Assembly: GCF_040364665.1 (NCBI RefSeq)
Contig: NZ_BAABWX010000001.1
Span: 1,426,001-1,490,000 of the forward strand
Direction of reading: 5' to 3'
Length of the DNA: 64,000 nucleotides
DNA from: Cognatishimia sp. WU-CL00825
Lineage (GTDB): Bacteria; Pseudomonadota; Alphaproteobacteria; Rhodobacterales; Rhodobacteraceae
Part shown: in pieces, positions 6,604 through 17,050 of the stretch
Numbering within the stretch: position 1 is the first letter of the stretch
How the letters are laid out: each line of letters opens with the position of its first letter
Program-made: the position numbers and the translations under genes
The notes under the pieces: model-generated
What the model was told of the DNA's origin: nothing
The model's input: the letters and a program-made list of their open reading frames with translations, nothing else
Databases searched by the model: none

Positions 6604-9015
6604 ATGAGCGACTTCCCGCAGCAATTCCAAAACTGGTTTCGCTCTAAAGGCTGGGAAATACACCCGCATCAACGTGAGATGTTGCAAAGGCACAATGACC
6701 CTGCCCTTTTGTTGATCGCGCCAACCGGAGGGGGCAAAACACTTGCAGGCTTTTTGCCAACACTTGTTGATCTATCGGCAACCCCGCATGCCGGAATGCA
6801 CACGCTGTATGTCTCGCCATTAAAAGCCCTCGCGACCGATATTAAACGAAATCTGCGCAAACCTGTCGAAGAAATGGGGCTTGATGTGCGCATAGAGGAT
6901 CGCACCGGTGATACGTCAAATTTTCACAAGAAAAGACAGCGCGCCGACCCACCTCATATCTTGCTGACAACACCTGAAAGCCTGGCACTATTGATCAGCT
7001 ATCCTGATGCAGCCCGAACATTTGCAGGGCTTAAGCGGGTGATTGTTGACGAAATACATGCACTTGCAGAAAGCAAACGTGGCGATCAACTGATGTTGGC
7101 ACTTTCGCGCCTTCAAAGTCTTTGCCCCGAGCTGAAGCGCGTTGGCTTGTCCGCCACCGTAGATGATCCCGAAGAGATCGCGTATTTGCTCGCAAAAAAC
7201 CCCGATCCCTGCCCCATCTTGCACGCAGACCCCGGGCCTGCGCCCGACATTCAGATGTTGACGACTTTAGAGGCACCGCCTTGGTCAGGAGGCGGTGCAG
7301 CCTATGCGATTCCAGCGGTTTTGGAACAGATCAAGAAACACAAAACGACATTGGTGTTTCACAACACACGCGCGCAGGCGGAAATATTTTTTCACAAGCT
7401 TTGGTTGGCAAATGATGAAAGCTTACCCATTGGCATCCATCACGGCAGCCTAGACCGCACACAACGCGAACGGGTTGAAGCCGCAATGGTACGCGGTGAG
7501 CTGCGGGCTATTGTCTGCACTGGCAGCCTTGATCTTGGCATCGACTGGGGCGACGTTGATTTGGTTATCCAGATTGGCGCACCAAAGAACGTAAAGCGGC
7601 TGGTTCAGCGGATCGGGCGCGCCAATCACCGCTATAACGCCCCGTCCAAGGCGCTGCTGGTGCCCGCGAACCGATTTGAAGTTGTTGAGTGTGTGGCAGC
7701 GCTAGGGGCCGTCTATGCCCACGACCTTGACGGGGAAACCCGAGCGGCTGGACCGCGTGATGTGTTGTGCCAGCATATTCTGCTTTGCGCATCCTCTGGA
7801 CCGTTTGATGCTGATGCACTGTTTCTTGAAGTGACCTCCGCTGGAGCCTTTCGCACATTAACGCGCGATGAATTTGACGCATGTTTGCAATTCTGTGCAA
7901 CAGGTGGCTACGCGTTAAAGGCCTATGATCAATGGCAACGATTGCAATTGCAATCTGGCGGAAGTTGGCAACTGCGAGATCCACGTCTCGCGGCGAAAAT
8001 CAGGATGAATGCGGGAACTATTCAGGACAGTGACCTATTAAAAGTGCGTATGAAACGTGCCCGCGGGGGCAAGCTCCTTGGCGAAATTGAAGAGAATTTT
8101 GCAGCTTCATTGACCCAAGGAGACACTTTTTTGATTGGTGGCCAAATCGTTCGGTATGAAGGGTTGCGGGAGCTGACAGTTGAAGTTTCAAAAACACCCG
8201 GACGAAAACCGAAAATTGCGGTTTTTTCCGGCACCAAATTTGCTACATCTACGCAACTATCAAACCGGATTTTGCAGCTGTTTCAAAACAAAACATGGCC
8301 CGGCTTGCCACAGCACACCGTGGATTGGTTGGAGCTGCAGCGTAAGACCTCTCAGCTGCCGCAACCAAATCGCCTGCTCATTGAAAGCTTCCCCCATGAT
8401 GGGCGTCATCATATTTGTGTATACGGGTTTGCCGGCCGCAATGCCCAACAAACACTTGGACTTTTGCTGACCAAGCGCATGGAAGAGCTGGGGCTGGCCC
8501 CAATGGGGTTTGTCGCCACCGACTATGCCACGTTGATCTGGGGACTGGACGCTGTCACCGACCCTACGCCCCTCTTTGAAAGGCAGTATTTGCGCGATGG
8601 GCTGGATGGCTGGCTGTCACAAAATGCGCTTATGAAACGCAGCTTTCGCGGAGCAGCGACCATTGCCGGTCTGATCGAGCGAAACAACCTGGGAAAGCGT
8701 AAATCAGGCAGGCAAGCGACGTTCTCTAGTGACATATTGTATGACACCTTACTCAAATATGATCCCGATCATCTGTTGATGCAGATCACACGTGACGAAG
8801 CAATGCGCGGGTTGGTGGACTTTTCTCGTATCGAGGAAATGCTGGATCGTGTTGAGGGGCGCATTGACTTGGTGTTATTGGACAGAGTTTCCCCCTTGGC
8901 TGCGCCCCTATTTTTGGAAATGGGCAAAGTGTCGGTGTCCGGCGGGGCCGAGGAACGCTTGTTGCAGGAAGAAGAGGCCGCGATTATGCAAGCTGCCGGT
9001 TTGGAACAAAGCTGA
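6604..9015 (+). CDS. Lhr-type (ligase-associated) DEXH-box DNA helicase
   Basis: An 803-residue superfamily 2 helicase. Motifs in order: Walker A APTGGGKTLAGF near residue 40, TTPESLALL, DEIH box in VDEIHALAESKRGDQ, LSATV (motif III), FHNTRAQAEIFF, CTGSLDLGIDWGDVD and motif VI QRIGRANHR. The Lhr core follows with a winged helix and C-terminal domain. The length fits the short ligase-associated Lhr class. In other bacteria this protein sits in a four-gene DNA-repair set with an ATP-dependent ligase, a metallo-beta-lactamase exonuclease and PdeM; here only PdeM is adjacent (ATG 45 bases after this stop). It is expected to unwind DNA or DNA-RNA hybrids during damage repair. Confidence 0.88.
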   Translation: MSDFPQQFQNWFRSKGWEIHPHQREMLQRHNDPALLLIAPTGGGKTLAGFLPTLVDLSATPHAGMHTLYVSPLKALATDIKRNLRKPVEEMGLDVRIEDRTGDTSNFHKKRQRADPPHILLTTPESLALLISYPDAARTFAGLKRVIVDEIHALAESKRGDQLMLALSRLQSLCPELKRVGLSATVDDPEEIAYLLAKNPDPCPILHADPGPAPDIQMLTTLEAPPWSGGGAAYAIPAVLEQIKKHKTTLVFHNTRAQAEIFFHKLWLANDESLPIGIHHGSLDRTQRERVEAAMVRGELRAIVCTGSLDLGIDWGDVDLVIQIGAPKNVKRLVQRIGRANHRYNAPSKALLVPANRFEVVECVAALGAVYAHDLDGETRAAGPRDVLCQHILLCASSGPFDADALFLEVTSAGAFRTLTRDEFDACLQFCATGGYALKAYDQWQRLQLQSGGSWQLRDPRLAAKIRMNAGTIQDSDLLKVRMKRARGGKLLGEIEENFAASLTQGDTFLIGGQIVRYEGLRELTVEVSKTPGRKPKIAVFSGTKFATSTQLSNRILQLFQNKTWPGLPQHTVDWLELQRKTSQLPQPNRLLIESFPHDGRHHICVYGFAGRNAQQTLGLLLTKRMEELGLAPMGFVATDYATLIWGLDAVTDPTPLFERQYLRDGLDGWLSQNALMKRSFRGAATIAGLIERNNLGKRKSGRQATFSSDILYDTLLKYDPDHLLMQITRDEAMRGLVDFSRIEEMLDRVEGRIDLVLLDRVSPLAAPLFLEMGKVSVSGGAEERLLQEEEAAIMQAAGLEQS

Positions 9016-9060
9016 CATTTAGCGGTTGATTGGCCTTTAGAATCACGCCACCAATTGGCT

Positions 9061-9723
9061 ATGAACTTTTTGGATTTCACCCTAGCCGGTACCCAGCTTA
9101 CAGCGCTTGGATCTGGTGCGCTTTGGTGGCGCGCAAAGAATTTGCTCTGTGTCTCTGATTTGCATCTTGGTAAGTCCGAAAGGATCGCACGCAATGGCGG
9201 TTCTATTTTGCCCCCATATGACACGCGCGACACGTTAATTCGGCTGGAAAATGACATCCGACAAACCGCTGCAGAAACCGTAATTTGTTTGGGTGATAGC
9301 TTTGATGACTTACAGGTGCTGGATGCCCTGCCAGAGGCCGAAAGCAATTGGATCAATCGCATGCAGGCTGGTCTGCGTTGGGTTTGGATCGAAGGCAACC
9401 ATGATCCTGGACCTATCGAATTGCCGGGGGCGCATTTAGCAGAGTTGCCTTTACCACCCTTAGCGTTTCGCCATATTGCAGACCCGCGACAAAGCGGCGA
9501 AATCTCTGGGCACTATCACCCCAAAGTACGGGTACAAACGCGTCTACGCGGCATTTCGCGACCGGCATTTTTGTTTGATTCTGACCGTGTCATTATGCCT
9601 GCATATGGCACCTACACCGGCGGATTGCGCAGCACTGACAAGGCGCTCAGAGCGTTGATGCGCCCCGAAGCCATGGCAATTGTCACAGGGCAAACACCCC
9701 GAGTGGTCGCACTTCCCGGTTAA
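9061..9723 (+). CDS. pdeM: Ligase-associated metallophosphoesterase PdeM
   Basis: A 220-residue calcineurin-like phosphoesterase. Metal-binding motifs are all present: SDLHLGKSERIARNG (D-x-H), GDSFDD, EGNHD and GHYHPK. SDLHLGKxER(I/M)ARxG is characteristic of the PdeM family found beside Lhr helicases. It likely acts with the upstream helicase in DNA repair or nucleic-acid end processing. An in-frame TTG at 9055 precedes the ATG at 9061; the ATG is preferred although neither has a strong ribosome site. It ends convergently with folD. Confidence 0.87.
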   Translation: MNFLDFTLAGTQLTALGSGALWWRAKNLLCVSDLHLGKSERIARNGGSILPPYDTRDTLIRLENDIRQTAAETVICLGDSFDDLQVLDALPEAESNWINRMQAGLRWVWIEGNHDPGPIELPGAHLAELPLPPLAFRHIADPRQSGEISGHYHPKVRVQTRLRGISRPAFLFDSDRVIMPAYGTYTGGLRSTDKALRALMRPEAMAIVTGQTPRVVALPG

Positions 9724-9734
9724 GGGAATTGACC

Positions 9735-9760
9735 ATCGGCGCGAGGTGCCTCGCGACGAT
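9735..9760. terminator. Hairpin between convergent pdeM and folD
   Basis: ATCG/CGAT and CGCGAG/CTCGCG arms surround a GTGC tetraloop, with one mismatch between the two stem parts. It sits in the 66-bp gap between genes that converge from both sides, where a bidirectional terminator is expected. It lacks a clear run of T on either side, so terminator function is uncertain. Confidence 0.4.
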
Positions 9761-9789
9761 AAGGTTTGCCTGATTGGAACGCCCTAAGA

Positions 9790-10680
9790 TCAGGCTGTCA
9801 GCCCTTCTGGCTCTGCAAGCCCATTGGCCCGGCTACAGGCCGTGACGGTATTTGCCAGCAAGCACGCGATTGTCATCGGACCCACGCCACCTGGAACTGG
9901 TGTAATAGCGCCAGCGTTTTCAGAAGCAGAAGCAAAATCCACATCGCCAACCAGCTTGTTCTTGCCATCGCGTTCAATTCGGTTGATGCCAACGTCAATA
10001 ACCGTCGCACCTTCTTTGATCCAATCGCCTGGCACCATTTCAGGCCGGCCGACTGCGGCCACTACAATATCTGCACGACGCACGACATCAGGCAGATCTT
10101 TGGTGCGGCTATGAGCGATTGTTACCGTGCAGCTATCACCAAGCAACAACTGCGCCATTGGCTTGCCCACAATGTTTGAACGGCCAACGACAACCGCATT
10201 TAGGCCCGACAAAGAGCCATGGTAATTGCGCAGCATCATAAGGCAGCCAAGAGGCGTACAGGGCACCATGGATTTCTGGCCCGTGCCCAGCAACCCAACG
10301 TTGGAAATATGAAAGCCATCAACGTCTTTCTCTGGCGAGATCGAATTTATAATCAAATCCTCGTTCAGATGACCGGGCAAAGGCAGCTGCACAAGAATTC
10401 CGTGCACTGCAGGATCGTTGTTTAGCTTGTCCACAACGTCAAGCAAATCGGCCTCTGATGTGTCCGCGTCAAGCTTGTGTTCAAAAGAATTCATGCCGAC
10501 TTCAACAGTCTGCTTTCCTTTCGATCGGACATATACTTGGCTTGCAGGGTCTTCGCCCACCAGCACAACGGCCAAGCCAGGCGTAATACCGTTTTCTTCT
10601 TTCAGGCGCGTCACATGCAGCGCGACCTTTTCGCGTACCGTTGCCGCAAAGGCCTTACCGTCAATAATTTCCGCCGCCAT
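9790..10680 (-). CDS. folD: Bifunctional methylenetetrahydrofolate dehydrogenase / methenyltetrahydrofolate cyclohydrolase
   Basis: A 296-residue FolD. It interconverts 5,10-methylene-, methenyl- and 10-formyl-tetrahydrofolate with NADP. Signatures: VYVRSKGK (catalytic Tyr and Lys), [44 protein letters not shown] (NADP-binding loop) and [12 protein letters not shown] near the C-terminus. The start at 10680 is an ATG with GGAG upstream; a TTG 15 bases further upstream is less likely. It sits with chorismate mutase and fhs on the same strand and works with Fhs in one-carbon metabolism, which in roseobacters is also used to oxidise methyl groups. Confidence 0.95.
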   Translation of the reverse strand: MAAEIIDGKAFAATVREKVALHVTRLKEENGITPGLAVVLVGEDPASQVYVRSKGKQTVEVGMNSFEHKLDADTSEADLLDVVDKLNNDPAVHGILVQLPLPGHLNEDLIINSISPEKDVDGFHISNVGLLGTGQKSMVPCTPLGCLMMLRNYHGSLSGLNAVVVGRSNIVGKPMAQLLLGDSCTVTIAHSRTKDLPDVVRRADIVVAAVGRPEMVPGDWIKEGATVIDVGINRIERDGKNKLVGDVDFASASENAGAITPVPGGVGPMTIACLLANTVTACSRANGLAEPEGLTA

Positions 10681-10713
10681 GTTTTTCTCCAGCAAATATC
10701 AAAGGGGTCACAA

Positions 10714-11019
10714 CTATTCTTGTGAAAGCCCCTGCTCTTCTCGATCTATGGACCACTCAATCAATTGTCGCCAAAGGCAATCTACAAGATTCGGGTCCAG
10801 CCCCTGTCGCGCCGCTTCGGCGCGCACATTTTCAACAACTTCTTCAACACGATCCGGAATTCGCGCCGGCCAACCATTGCCCTTTTTGAGTTCGAGCGCA
10901 CGGTCAATAAAGCCCGCGCGCTGGACCAAAAGGGTCACAAGTTCCTGGTCGACTGCATCAATGCCATGCCGCACAGCGGTCATGTCGTGACAATTCTCGG
11001 GTCGTCGTGTTGCGGTCAT
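10714..11019 (-). CDS. Chorismate mutase, AroQ class
   Basis: A 101-residue helical protein that should convert chorismate to prephenate in Phe/Tyr biosynthesis. The AroQ pattern is visible: HGIDAVDQELVTLLVQRAGF (R residues), ELKKGNG (Lys), the IPDRVEEVVENVR helix and WRQLIEWSI (Gln). It is monofunctional, without a prephenate dehydratase domain or signal peptide. It lies between fhs and folD in the same direction with short gaps (33 bases to folD), so it may share their transcript. The active-site residues look complete. Confidence 0.88.
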   Translation of the reverse strand: MTATRRPENCHDMTAVRHGIDAVDQELVTLLVQRAGFIDRALELKKGNGWPARIPDRVEEVVENVRAEAARQGLDPNLVDCLWRQLIEWSIDREEQGLSQE

Positions 11020-11074
11020 CTCTACTCTCCTGCGGCCCTTGGGCTTCAGGAATGCAGAAACCCTATTTTTGAGG

Positions 11075-12751
11075 TTAGAACAACCCTTCTATCTGCCCTT
11101 CTTCGTTAAGCTTGATGAATTCCGCCGAGGGTGCGCGTGGCAGACCCGGCATTGTCATAATCTCTCCGCATACAACAACGATGAAACCTGCACCGGCAGA
11201 CAATCGTACTTCTCGAACCGGAACTGAATGGCCGGTTGGTGCACCGCGCAGATTCGGGTCGGTAGAAAATGAGTATTGGGTTTTAGCCATACACACTGGC
11301 AGGTTGCCATATCCGGCGTCTTCCCATTCCCGCAGCTGATTGCGGATTTTTTTGTCGGCAAGTACTTCGTCGGCTCGGTAAATGCGCTTTGCCACTGTTT
11401 CAATCTTCTCAAACAAAGGCATATCATCGGCGTAGATCGGCGCAAAATGCGCGGAACCAGACTCGGCCAGATCAACAACCTTTTTGGCAAGGTCTTCTGA
11501 GCCTTCCGATCCCAGCTCCCAGTGGCGGGACAAGATGGCCTCGCATCCGTGAGTTGCGACAAACGCTTTGATGGCGTCTACTTCGGCGTCCGTATCGGTT
11601 ACAAAGTGGTTAATTGCCACGACAACCGGCACACCAAACGACTTTACGTTTTCGATGTGACGTCCAAGGTTTGCACAGCCTTTTTCAACGGCTTCAACAC
11701 TTTCGGTTCCTAGGTCCGCTTTGGCCACGCCACCGTTCATTTTCATCGCCCGCACAGTAGCAACCAGAACAACCGCAGAAGGTGCAATGCCAGCTTTGCG
11801 GCATTTGATGTTCATGAATTTTTCTGCGCCTAAATCGGCCCCAAACCCGGCTTCGGTCACAACATAGTCAGACACTTTTAAGGCTGTCTTGGTCGCGATC
11901 ACAGAGTTACAGCCATGGGCGATGTTTGCGAAAGGCCCGCCGTGTACAAAGGCTGGGTTATTTTCCAGCGTTTGAACAAGGTTTGGCTGCATCGCATCTT
12001 TCAAGAGCACTGTCATTGCACCCTCGGCTTTGATGTCGCGGCAATAAACCGGACTTTTGTCACGACGGTAGGCAACGATTATATCACCAAGGCGTTTCTC
12101 AAGATCTTTCAAATCTGTCGCCAAGCACAAAATCGCCATGACTTCAGAGGCTACCGTAATATCAAACCCAGCTTCGCGTGGGAAACCGTTGGAAACCCCA
12201 CCCAAAGACGCGGTGATTTGGCGTAAGGCACGGTCATTCATGTCAACAACACGTCGCCAAGTGACACGCCGTGTGTCGATGTCTAGTTTGTTGCCCCAAT
12301 AGATGTGATTGTCGACCATTGCAGAGAGCAAGGAATGCGCGGATGTGATCGCGTGAAAGTCACCGGTAAAGTGCAGGTTCATTTCTTCCATGGGCACGAT
12401 CTGTGCATAGCCGCCACCTGCTGCTCCACCCTTCATACCGAAGTTTGGCCCAAGAGACGCCTCGCGAATACAAATCGTGGCATTTTTCCCGATGCGGTTC
12501 AGACCATCGCCCAAACCAACTGTTGTCGTCGTTTTGCCCTCACCAGCAGGTGTTGGGTTGATCGCTGTGACCAGAATCAGTTTACCGTCATCATTTGACT
12601 GAACAGAGTTGATATAGTCTTGGCCAACCTTTGCCTTGTCGTGGCCATAAGGCAAAAGATCTTCTGCGCTCATGCCAAGCTTGGCGCCTATTTCCTGAAT
12701 TGGACGCTTTTTGGCTTCGCGCGCAATATCAATGTCAGACTTATAACCCAT
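11075..12751 (-). CDS. fhs: Formate--tetrahydrofolate ligase
   Basis: A 558-residue Fhs that makes 10-formyl-THF from formate, ATP and THF. The P-loop-like [18 protein letters not shown] lies near residue 67. [20 protein letters not shown] and the [19 protein letters not shown] segment are family signatures. The length is normal for the family. The start is an ATG at 12751. It is probably co-directional in expression with chorismate mutase and folD, linking formate assimilation or dissimilation to the FolD steps. Confidence 0.95.
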   Translation of the reverse strand: MGYKSDIDIAREAKKRPIQEIGAKLGMSAEDLLPYGHDKAKVGQDYINSVQSNDDGKLILVTAINPTPAGEGKTTTTVGLGDGLNRIGKNATICIREASLGPNFGMKGGAAGGGYAQIVPMEEMNLHFTGDFHAITSAHSLLSAMVDNHIYWGNKLDIDTRRVTWRRVVDMNDRALRQITASLGGVSNGFPREAGFDITVASEVMAILCLATDLKDLEKRLGDIIVAYRRDKSPVYCRDIKAEGAMTVLLKDAMQPNLVQTLENNPAFVHGGPFANIAHGCNSVIATKTALKVSDYVVTEAGFGADLGAEKFMNIKCRKAGIAPSAVVLVATVRAMKMNGGVAKADLGTESVEAVEKGCANLGRHIENVKSFGVPVVVAINHFVTDTDAEVDAIKAFVATHGCEAILSRHWELGSEGSEDLAKKVVDLAESGSAHFAPIYADDMPLFEKIETVAKRIYRADEVLADKKIRNQLREWEDAGYGNLPVCMAKTQYSFSTDPNLRGAPTGHSVPVREVRLSAGAGFIVVVCGEIMTMPGLPRAPSAEFIKLNEEGQIEGLF

Positions 12752-12903
12752 GGCGAATTCTCTCCGATCGCAAGCATTTCATGGCTAAATCTTACATAAA
12801 GTTGCCCACCCACAGCGCGTATTTCCGACATATTCCCCCTTAGGAGCGTCGCTCGAGCATGTAAGGCCATTCAGTGAACGCTAATTTCAGGGTAAGTGAT
12901 CCC

Positions 12904-12938
12904 ACAAAAAAAACCCAGCGCCACTTTGTAGCGCTGGG
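12904..12938 (-). terminator. Rho-independent terminator of ftsH
   Basis: An 8-bp stem CCCAGCGC/GCGCTGGG (12914-12921 and 12931-12938, 9-nt loop) is followed, in the minus direction, by a run of A on the plus strand at 12906-12913, that is U in the transcript. It lies immediately beyond the ftsH stop codon. Confidence 0.85.
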
Positions 12939-12959
12939 GTTCAATTTTAAACAAGTCAA

Positions 12960-14888
12960 TTATGCTGAGGGTTCTGGTTCTAAATCACTGTCACCAGAGG
13001 GCTTTGTCCGTGGCTTGGTTTTTGGAACCGCCGTCAGACTTGGCGCATTGCCTTCGTCCTTGTTATCTTCGTCATCATCATCAGACGCATGTGGAGGCTC
13101 CCCTCTGATAACGCGGTTAATCTCTTCGCCCGTCAGCGTTTCATATTCCAACAAGCCTTGTGCAAGCCGCTCAAATTCATCGCTTTTTTCGGTTAGAATT
13201 TCTGCCGCGCGCTTATAGCCTTCGTCAATCAAGCGTTTTACTTCCGACTCGATCATCTCTTTGGTTGCCGCAGACACAGAGAACCCACCGGCCCCACCGT
13301 TAGCTTGATACCCGGCAGCAGCCTCTTGGTAATCGATGTTGCCAACTTTGTCGGACATGCCCCACTGCATAACCATCGCGCGTGCCAGGCCAGAGGCTTG
13401 CTGAATGTCGCCCGCCGGACCGTTAGACACTTCGTCCTCACCATATTTGATGATTTCGGCTGCTTTACCAGCCATCGCCATTGCCAAGCGCTGATGACAT
13501 TCTTCTTTGAACATATTCAGACGATCCATTTCTGGAAGGCTCATAACCATGCCCAATGCGCCGCCGCGTGGAATGATGGTTGCCTTATAAACAGGATCAC
13601 ATTTTGGCAGAGTGATGCCGACAATCGCGTGGCCTGCTTCGTGATAAGCGGTCATTTCTTTTTGCTCTTGGGTCATAACCATGCTGCGGCGCTCTGCACC
13701 CATCATGATTTTATCTTTCGCAAATTCAAAATCGACCATTGTCACAAACCGGCGTCCAACACGGGCCGCCGTCAATGCAGCTTCGTTTACGAGGTTCGCA
13801 AGATCGGCACCAGAGAAACCAGGTGTACCACGAGCAATAATGCGCAGATCAACATCTGGGCCAAGCGGTGTCTTGCGCGCATGCACGCCCAAAATCTTTT
13901 CACGACCTTTGATGTCCGGGTTACCCACGGTCACGTTCCGGTCAAAACGACCTGGACGCAACAATGCTGGGTCCAGCACGTCCTTGCGGTTTGTCGCCGC
14001 CAGAATGATCACACCTTCGTTGGCTTCAAAACCATCCATCTCAACCAGCAATTGGTTCAATGTTTGTTCGCGTTCGTCGTTGCCACCGCCGTAGCCGGCA
14101 CCACGATGACGACCGACTGCGTCGATTTCATCGATGAATACAATGCAAGGTGCGTTCTTTTTGGCTTGTTCAAACATGTCACGCACACGGGATGCACCGA
14201 CACCTACGAACATTTCGACAAAGTCAGAACCAGAGATTGTAAAGAATGGAACGCCAGCTTCACCTGCGATGGCGCGGGCAAGCAGTGTTTTACCAGTGCC
14301 CGGAGGCCCGACCAACAAAGCGCCTTTTGGAATTTTACCGCCGAGACGCGAGAACTTTTGCGGGTTGCGCAGAAATTCTACAATTTCCTCAAGCTCTTCC
14401 TTGGCTTCGTCGATGCCAGCGACATCATCAAATGTAACGCGGCCATGCTTTTCTGTTAGCATTTTGGCTTTGGATTTCCCAAAACCCATCGCGCCGCCTT
14501 TGCCGCCCCCTTGCATACGGTTCATGAAATAAATCCAAACACCGATCAAAAGCGCAAATGGCAAAAGGCTTAGCAAAAAGGACTGAAGTCCTGACTGCTC
14601 TTGAGCTTCGGCCTGTACAGGCACGTTCTTTGCCAGCAAAAGCTCTGTTACTTTTGCGTCGTCTGGCGCGATGGTCACATAGTCTTTACCATCGGCTCCT
14701 CGATAAATAACCTTTTCGCCGTCCAGCGTTACGCTGGTCACCGCGCCGTCATCAACAGCTGCTACGAAATCTGAATACCCAATTTCGCGGCTCTGTAGCG
14801 CGCTGCTGTTGCCACTGAATAAATTAAACAGGGCGACAACCAGCAGGAAGGCCACCAACCAAAAAGCAATATTGCGTGCGTTGCCCAA
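12960..14888 (-). CDS. ftsH: ATP-dependent zinc metalloprotease FtsH
   Basis: A 642-residue membrane-anchored AAA+ protease that degrades membrane and regulatory proteins. Two N-terminal membrane segments are seen (residues about 7-24 and 104-122). Walker A GPPGTGKT is at 194-201, Walker B is [12 protein letters not shown], and the second region of homology includes [11 protein letters not shown]. The zinc site is HEAGH near residue 417. The C-terminal tail is acidic and proline-rich. The start codon is TTG at 14886-14888 with AGGAG upstream; no in-frame ATG exists nearby and the N-terminus matches the family. Downstream of tilS in the same direction. Confidence 0.95.
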   Translation of the reverse strand: MGNARNIAFWLVAFLLVVALFNLFSGNSSALQSREIGYSDFVAAVDDGAVTSVTLDGEKVIYRGADGKDYVTIAPDDAKVTELLLAKNVPVQAEAQEQSGLQSFLLSLLPFALLIGVWIYFMNRMQGGGKGGAMGFGKSKAKMLTEKHGRVTFDDVAGIDEAKEELEEIVEFLRNPQKFSRLGGKIPKGALLVGPPGTGKTLLARAIAGEAGVPFFTISGSDFVEMFVGVGASRVRDMFEQAKKNAPCIVFIDEIDAVGRHRGAGYGGGNDEREQTLNQLLVEMDGFEANEGVIILAATNRKDVLDPALLRPGRFDRNVTVGNPDIKGREKILGVHARKTPLGPDVDLRIIARGTPGFSGADLANLVNEAALTAARVGRRFVTMVDFEFAKDKIMMGAERRSMVMTQEQKEMTAYHEAGHAIVGITLPKCDPVYKATIIPRGGALGMVMSLPEMDRLNMFKEECHQRLAMAMAGKAAEIIKYGEDEVSNGPAGDIQQASGLARAMVMQWGMSDKVGNIDYQEAAAGYQANGGAGGFSVSAATKEMIESEVKRLIDEGYKRAAEILTEKSDEFERLAQGLLEYETLTGEEINRVIRGEPPHASDDDDEDNKDEGNAPSLTAVPKTKPRTKPSGDSDLEPEPSA

Positions 14889-14982
14889 AGCAAGTCTCCT
14901 AAAAGTCGATTGGAGCTGTCTCTAACACAGCTGCCATCTGTGTTAAATAGACATCAATCACTAAGGTTCAATCCACAAAAGA

Positions 14983-16230
14983 TTATTCTGGCGAATTTGC
15001 GTCATGAAAAGAACCGTTTATCAGATTTGCCTGCCAACCTTGGCCAAATTGCGCCAATGGAGCCGCTAAAAGTTTGTCTTTTTGCCAGACAGAGGGCGAC
15101 GCCATTAAAGTTTGTCTTGGAATCTGCAGCGCTCTCCAGTCTTCTAGTATTGCTAGCGATGGTTCACCCAATGCACGCACGGCCATGCCAACCCGCCAAG
15201 GTCCCTCTATGGCCCAGCGATCCCACATGGGTGAGTATTCTACAAGATCGCGAACCGCATTGTATTCCCGTGCAATGCGAATTTCCTTAGAACCCACAAA
15301 CACCATACACCCCCCAAGCGAAAAATTCCGCTGTTCTTGGATAGAAACCATCAGGTCAGCAATCGGCGCGCGGCGGACAGGGTAAGCGCGGTTTGAAATC
15401 CAACTCAGAATATCGTTAAGAAGACGGCGTTGGATCTCTGGGTTTTCTGCAAGAAACCCAGCGCGTTGCACAATGAGATCTCCATGGCGTTGCGCCACAA
15501 GACTCGAGCTTACACAATGGGTCACTGCCCGCAATGCATCTCGGGCTTGAGACATATTGCGCGAAACAGCGGCCAATGCGCTGATAGAAATGCCGCTATT
15601 GTCTAAAGCTTTCAACGCGCGCCGTGCGCGCACACGCTCAAAAGCCTCGTTTCTATTAGAAGGATCTTCACACCAATCGATGTTTTGGTGCCTTAAGAAG
15701 GATCGCAACTCACTTCGAGAAACATCAAGCAATGGGCGTAGAAAGTGCATCCCAGATTTCTGAAAGTCCGCAGACATCCGTGACAATCCATCGACCCCGC
15801 TTTCACGGGCAACGCGCATTAGAAAAGTCTCTGCAACATCGTTTTCCGTGTGACCCAAGCACACAAAGGATAGTTGTCGCGAAATTGCCCAGTCAGCGAT
15901 CAGTCGATACCTTGCACGCCGCGCCTCGTTTTGTAGGTTTCCATCCCCTTTCCAGCCCGCCCAGAGCACCGACGCATGCCGCACACCAATGCTGTTGCAC
16001 ATTGTTTTGACAAATTCGGCCTCTGCAGCTGAACCATCCCTTAGGCCATGATCAACGGTTATGGCCTCTATGGTTTTGCCGGAATTTCTGCAAATCTGGT
16101 GCAGCAAATGCAGCAAACCGACAGAGTCCCCGCCACCCGAAACCGCAACGCCAATTTTTTCGCCTTTATGAAGCGCTAGTGCGGTAGAAACCGCACTAAA
16201 GATTTTCACTTCGTCCTTGCCTAAGAGCAT
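14983..16230 (-). CDS. tilS: tRNA(Ile)-lysidine synthase
   Basis: A 415-residue TilS that modifies C34 of tRNA-Ile(CAU) to lysidine, essential for AUA decoding. The N-terminal PP-loop AVSGGGDSVGLLHLL lies near residue 30. TVDHGLRDGS and LGHTENDVAETFLMR are further N-type ATP pyrophosphatase motifs. Its first 10 bases overlap the end of cpoB. The order cpoB-tilS-ftsH is common in alphaproteobacteria. The C-terminal domain is less conserved. Confidence 0.92.
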   Translation of the reverse strand: MLLGKDEVKIFSAVSTALALHKGEKIGVAVSGGGDSVGLLHLLHQICRNSGKTIEAITVDHGLRDGSAAEAEFVKTMCNSIGVRHASVLWAGWKGDGNLQNEARRARYRLIADWAISRQLSFVCLGHTENDVAETFLMRVARESGVDGLSRMSADFQKSGMHFLRPLLDVSRSELRSFLRHQNIDWCEDPSNRNEAFERVRARRALKALDNSGISISALAAVSRNMSQARDALRAVTHCVSSSLVAQRHGDLIVQRAGFLAENPEIQRRLLNDILSWISNRAYPVRRAPIADLMVSIQEQRNFSLGGCMVFVGSKEIRIAREYNAVRDLVEYSPMWDRWAIEGPWRVGMAVRALGEPSLAILEDWRALQIPRQTLMASPSVWQKDKLLAAPLAQFGQGWQANLINGSFHDANSPE

Positions 16231-17036
16231 CCCAGGCTCTGCATCTCTGCCTTGGCTTGTCCTGCAAAAACATGCCCTGGGTGGCGAATTTCGACTTCAC
16301 TAAGGGTAACACAAGCTTCGTTAACCTGCCCCAGCTTTCCAAGAGAAGAACCCAGACGAAACAATGCTTCGGGTGCAACAAAGCTTTGTGAATACCCGGA
16401 ATAGCTTTCCAAATAGGCACGCGCGGCATCCGTCATGACACCGGCACCTTCCAGTGCTTGCCCTCTACGCAAATGCGCCTCAGCTTCAAGCGGGCTTCCA
16501 GGGTAGGCCTGCGTGAACGCGGAAAACTGTTCAGCCGCAGCTCTGAATTGCTGTGCCTCCAGCGCATCTTTCGCACGCTGAAAATCTGTCTCCTCACCTA
16601 TGGCAAGCTCACTTTGAGAAGATTCGATCCGGGTTTTAACGGTTGATGTATCTAGGTTCCCACCCAATGTGGTCGTTTCACCAAGTTGACTCAGATCGCC
16701 ACCCTCTAGTTCGACCAGGCGAAATTCGAGATCGCCTATCCTGTTAGTCCCATCAGCGACGATCTGTTCGATGCGAAACTCGATTTGCTCGCTCTTACCG
16801 GTCAGGCTTTGTAGTTCGCGTTCGATTGCATCCATTCGAGATAAAACAGAACCACCCGAAACAGAGTTTTGCGGAGCGCCTGTGGTTGAAAGTTCGCGTT
16901 TCAGTCGTTGTACATCGACATAGAGGATGGACAATTGCTGGCGTATATCTGCCAGGGTCTCTTCTTTTGTCTGTGCGACGGTTGCCAACGGTGAAACGCC
17001 AGCCAATAAAAACACAGTAACTGCAAGCGCGCGCAT
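16221..17036 (-). CDS. cpoB: Tol-Pal system protein CpoB (YbgF)
   Basis: A 271-residue periplasmic protein. A signal peptide ends near residue 20 (MRALAVTVFLLAGVSPLATV, then AQT). A coiled-coil segment follows (IRQQLSILYVDVQRLKRELS, ERELQSLTGKSEQIEFRIEQ), then TPR repeats from about residue 150 (FQRAKDALEAQQFRAAAEQF, GSPLEAEAHLRRGQALEGAG). CpoB coordinates Tol-Pal function with peptidoglycan synthesis at division. The ATG at 17036 follows GGAGG. A longer reading frame upstream is not needed. Confidence 0.92.
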   Translation of the reverse strand: MRALAVTVFLLAGVSPLATVAQTKEETLADIRQQLSILYVDVQRLKRELSTTGAPQNSVSGGSVLSRMDAIERELQSLTGKSEQIEFRIEQIVADGTNRIGDLEFRLVELEGGDLSQLGETTTLGGNLDTSTVKTRIESSQSELAIGEETDFQRAKDALEAQQFRAAAEQFSAFTQAYPGSPLEAEAHLRRGQALEGAGVMTDAARAYLESYSGYSQSFVAPEALFRLGSSLGKLGQVNEACVTLSEVEIRHPGHVFAGQAKAEMQSLGCS

Positions 17037-17050
17037 CGCAATTTCCTCCT

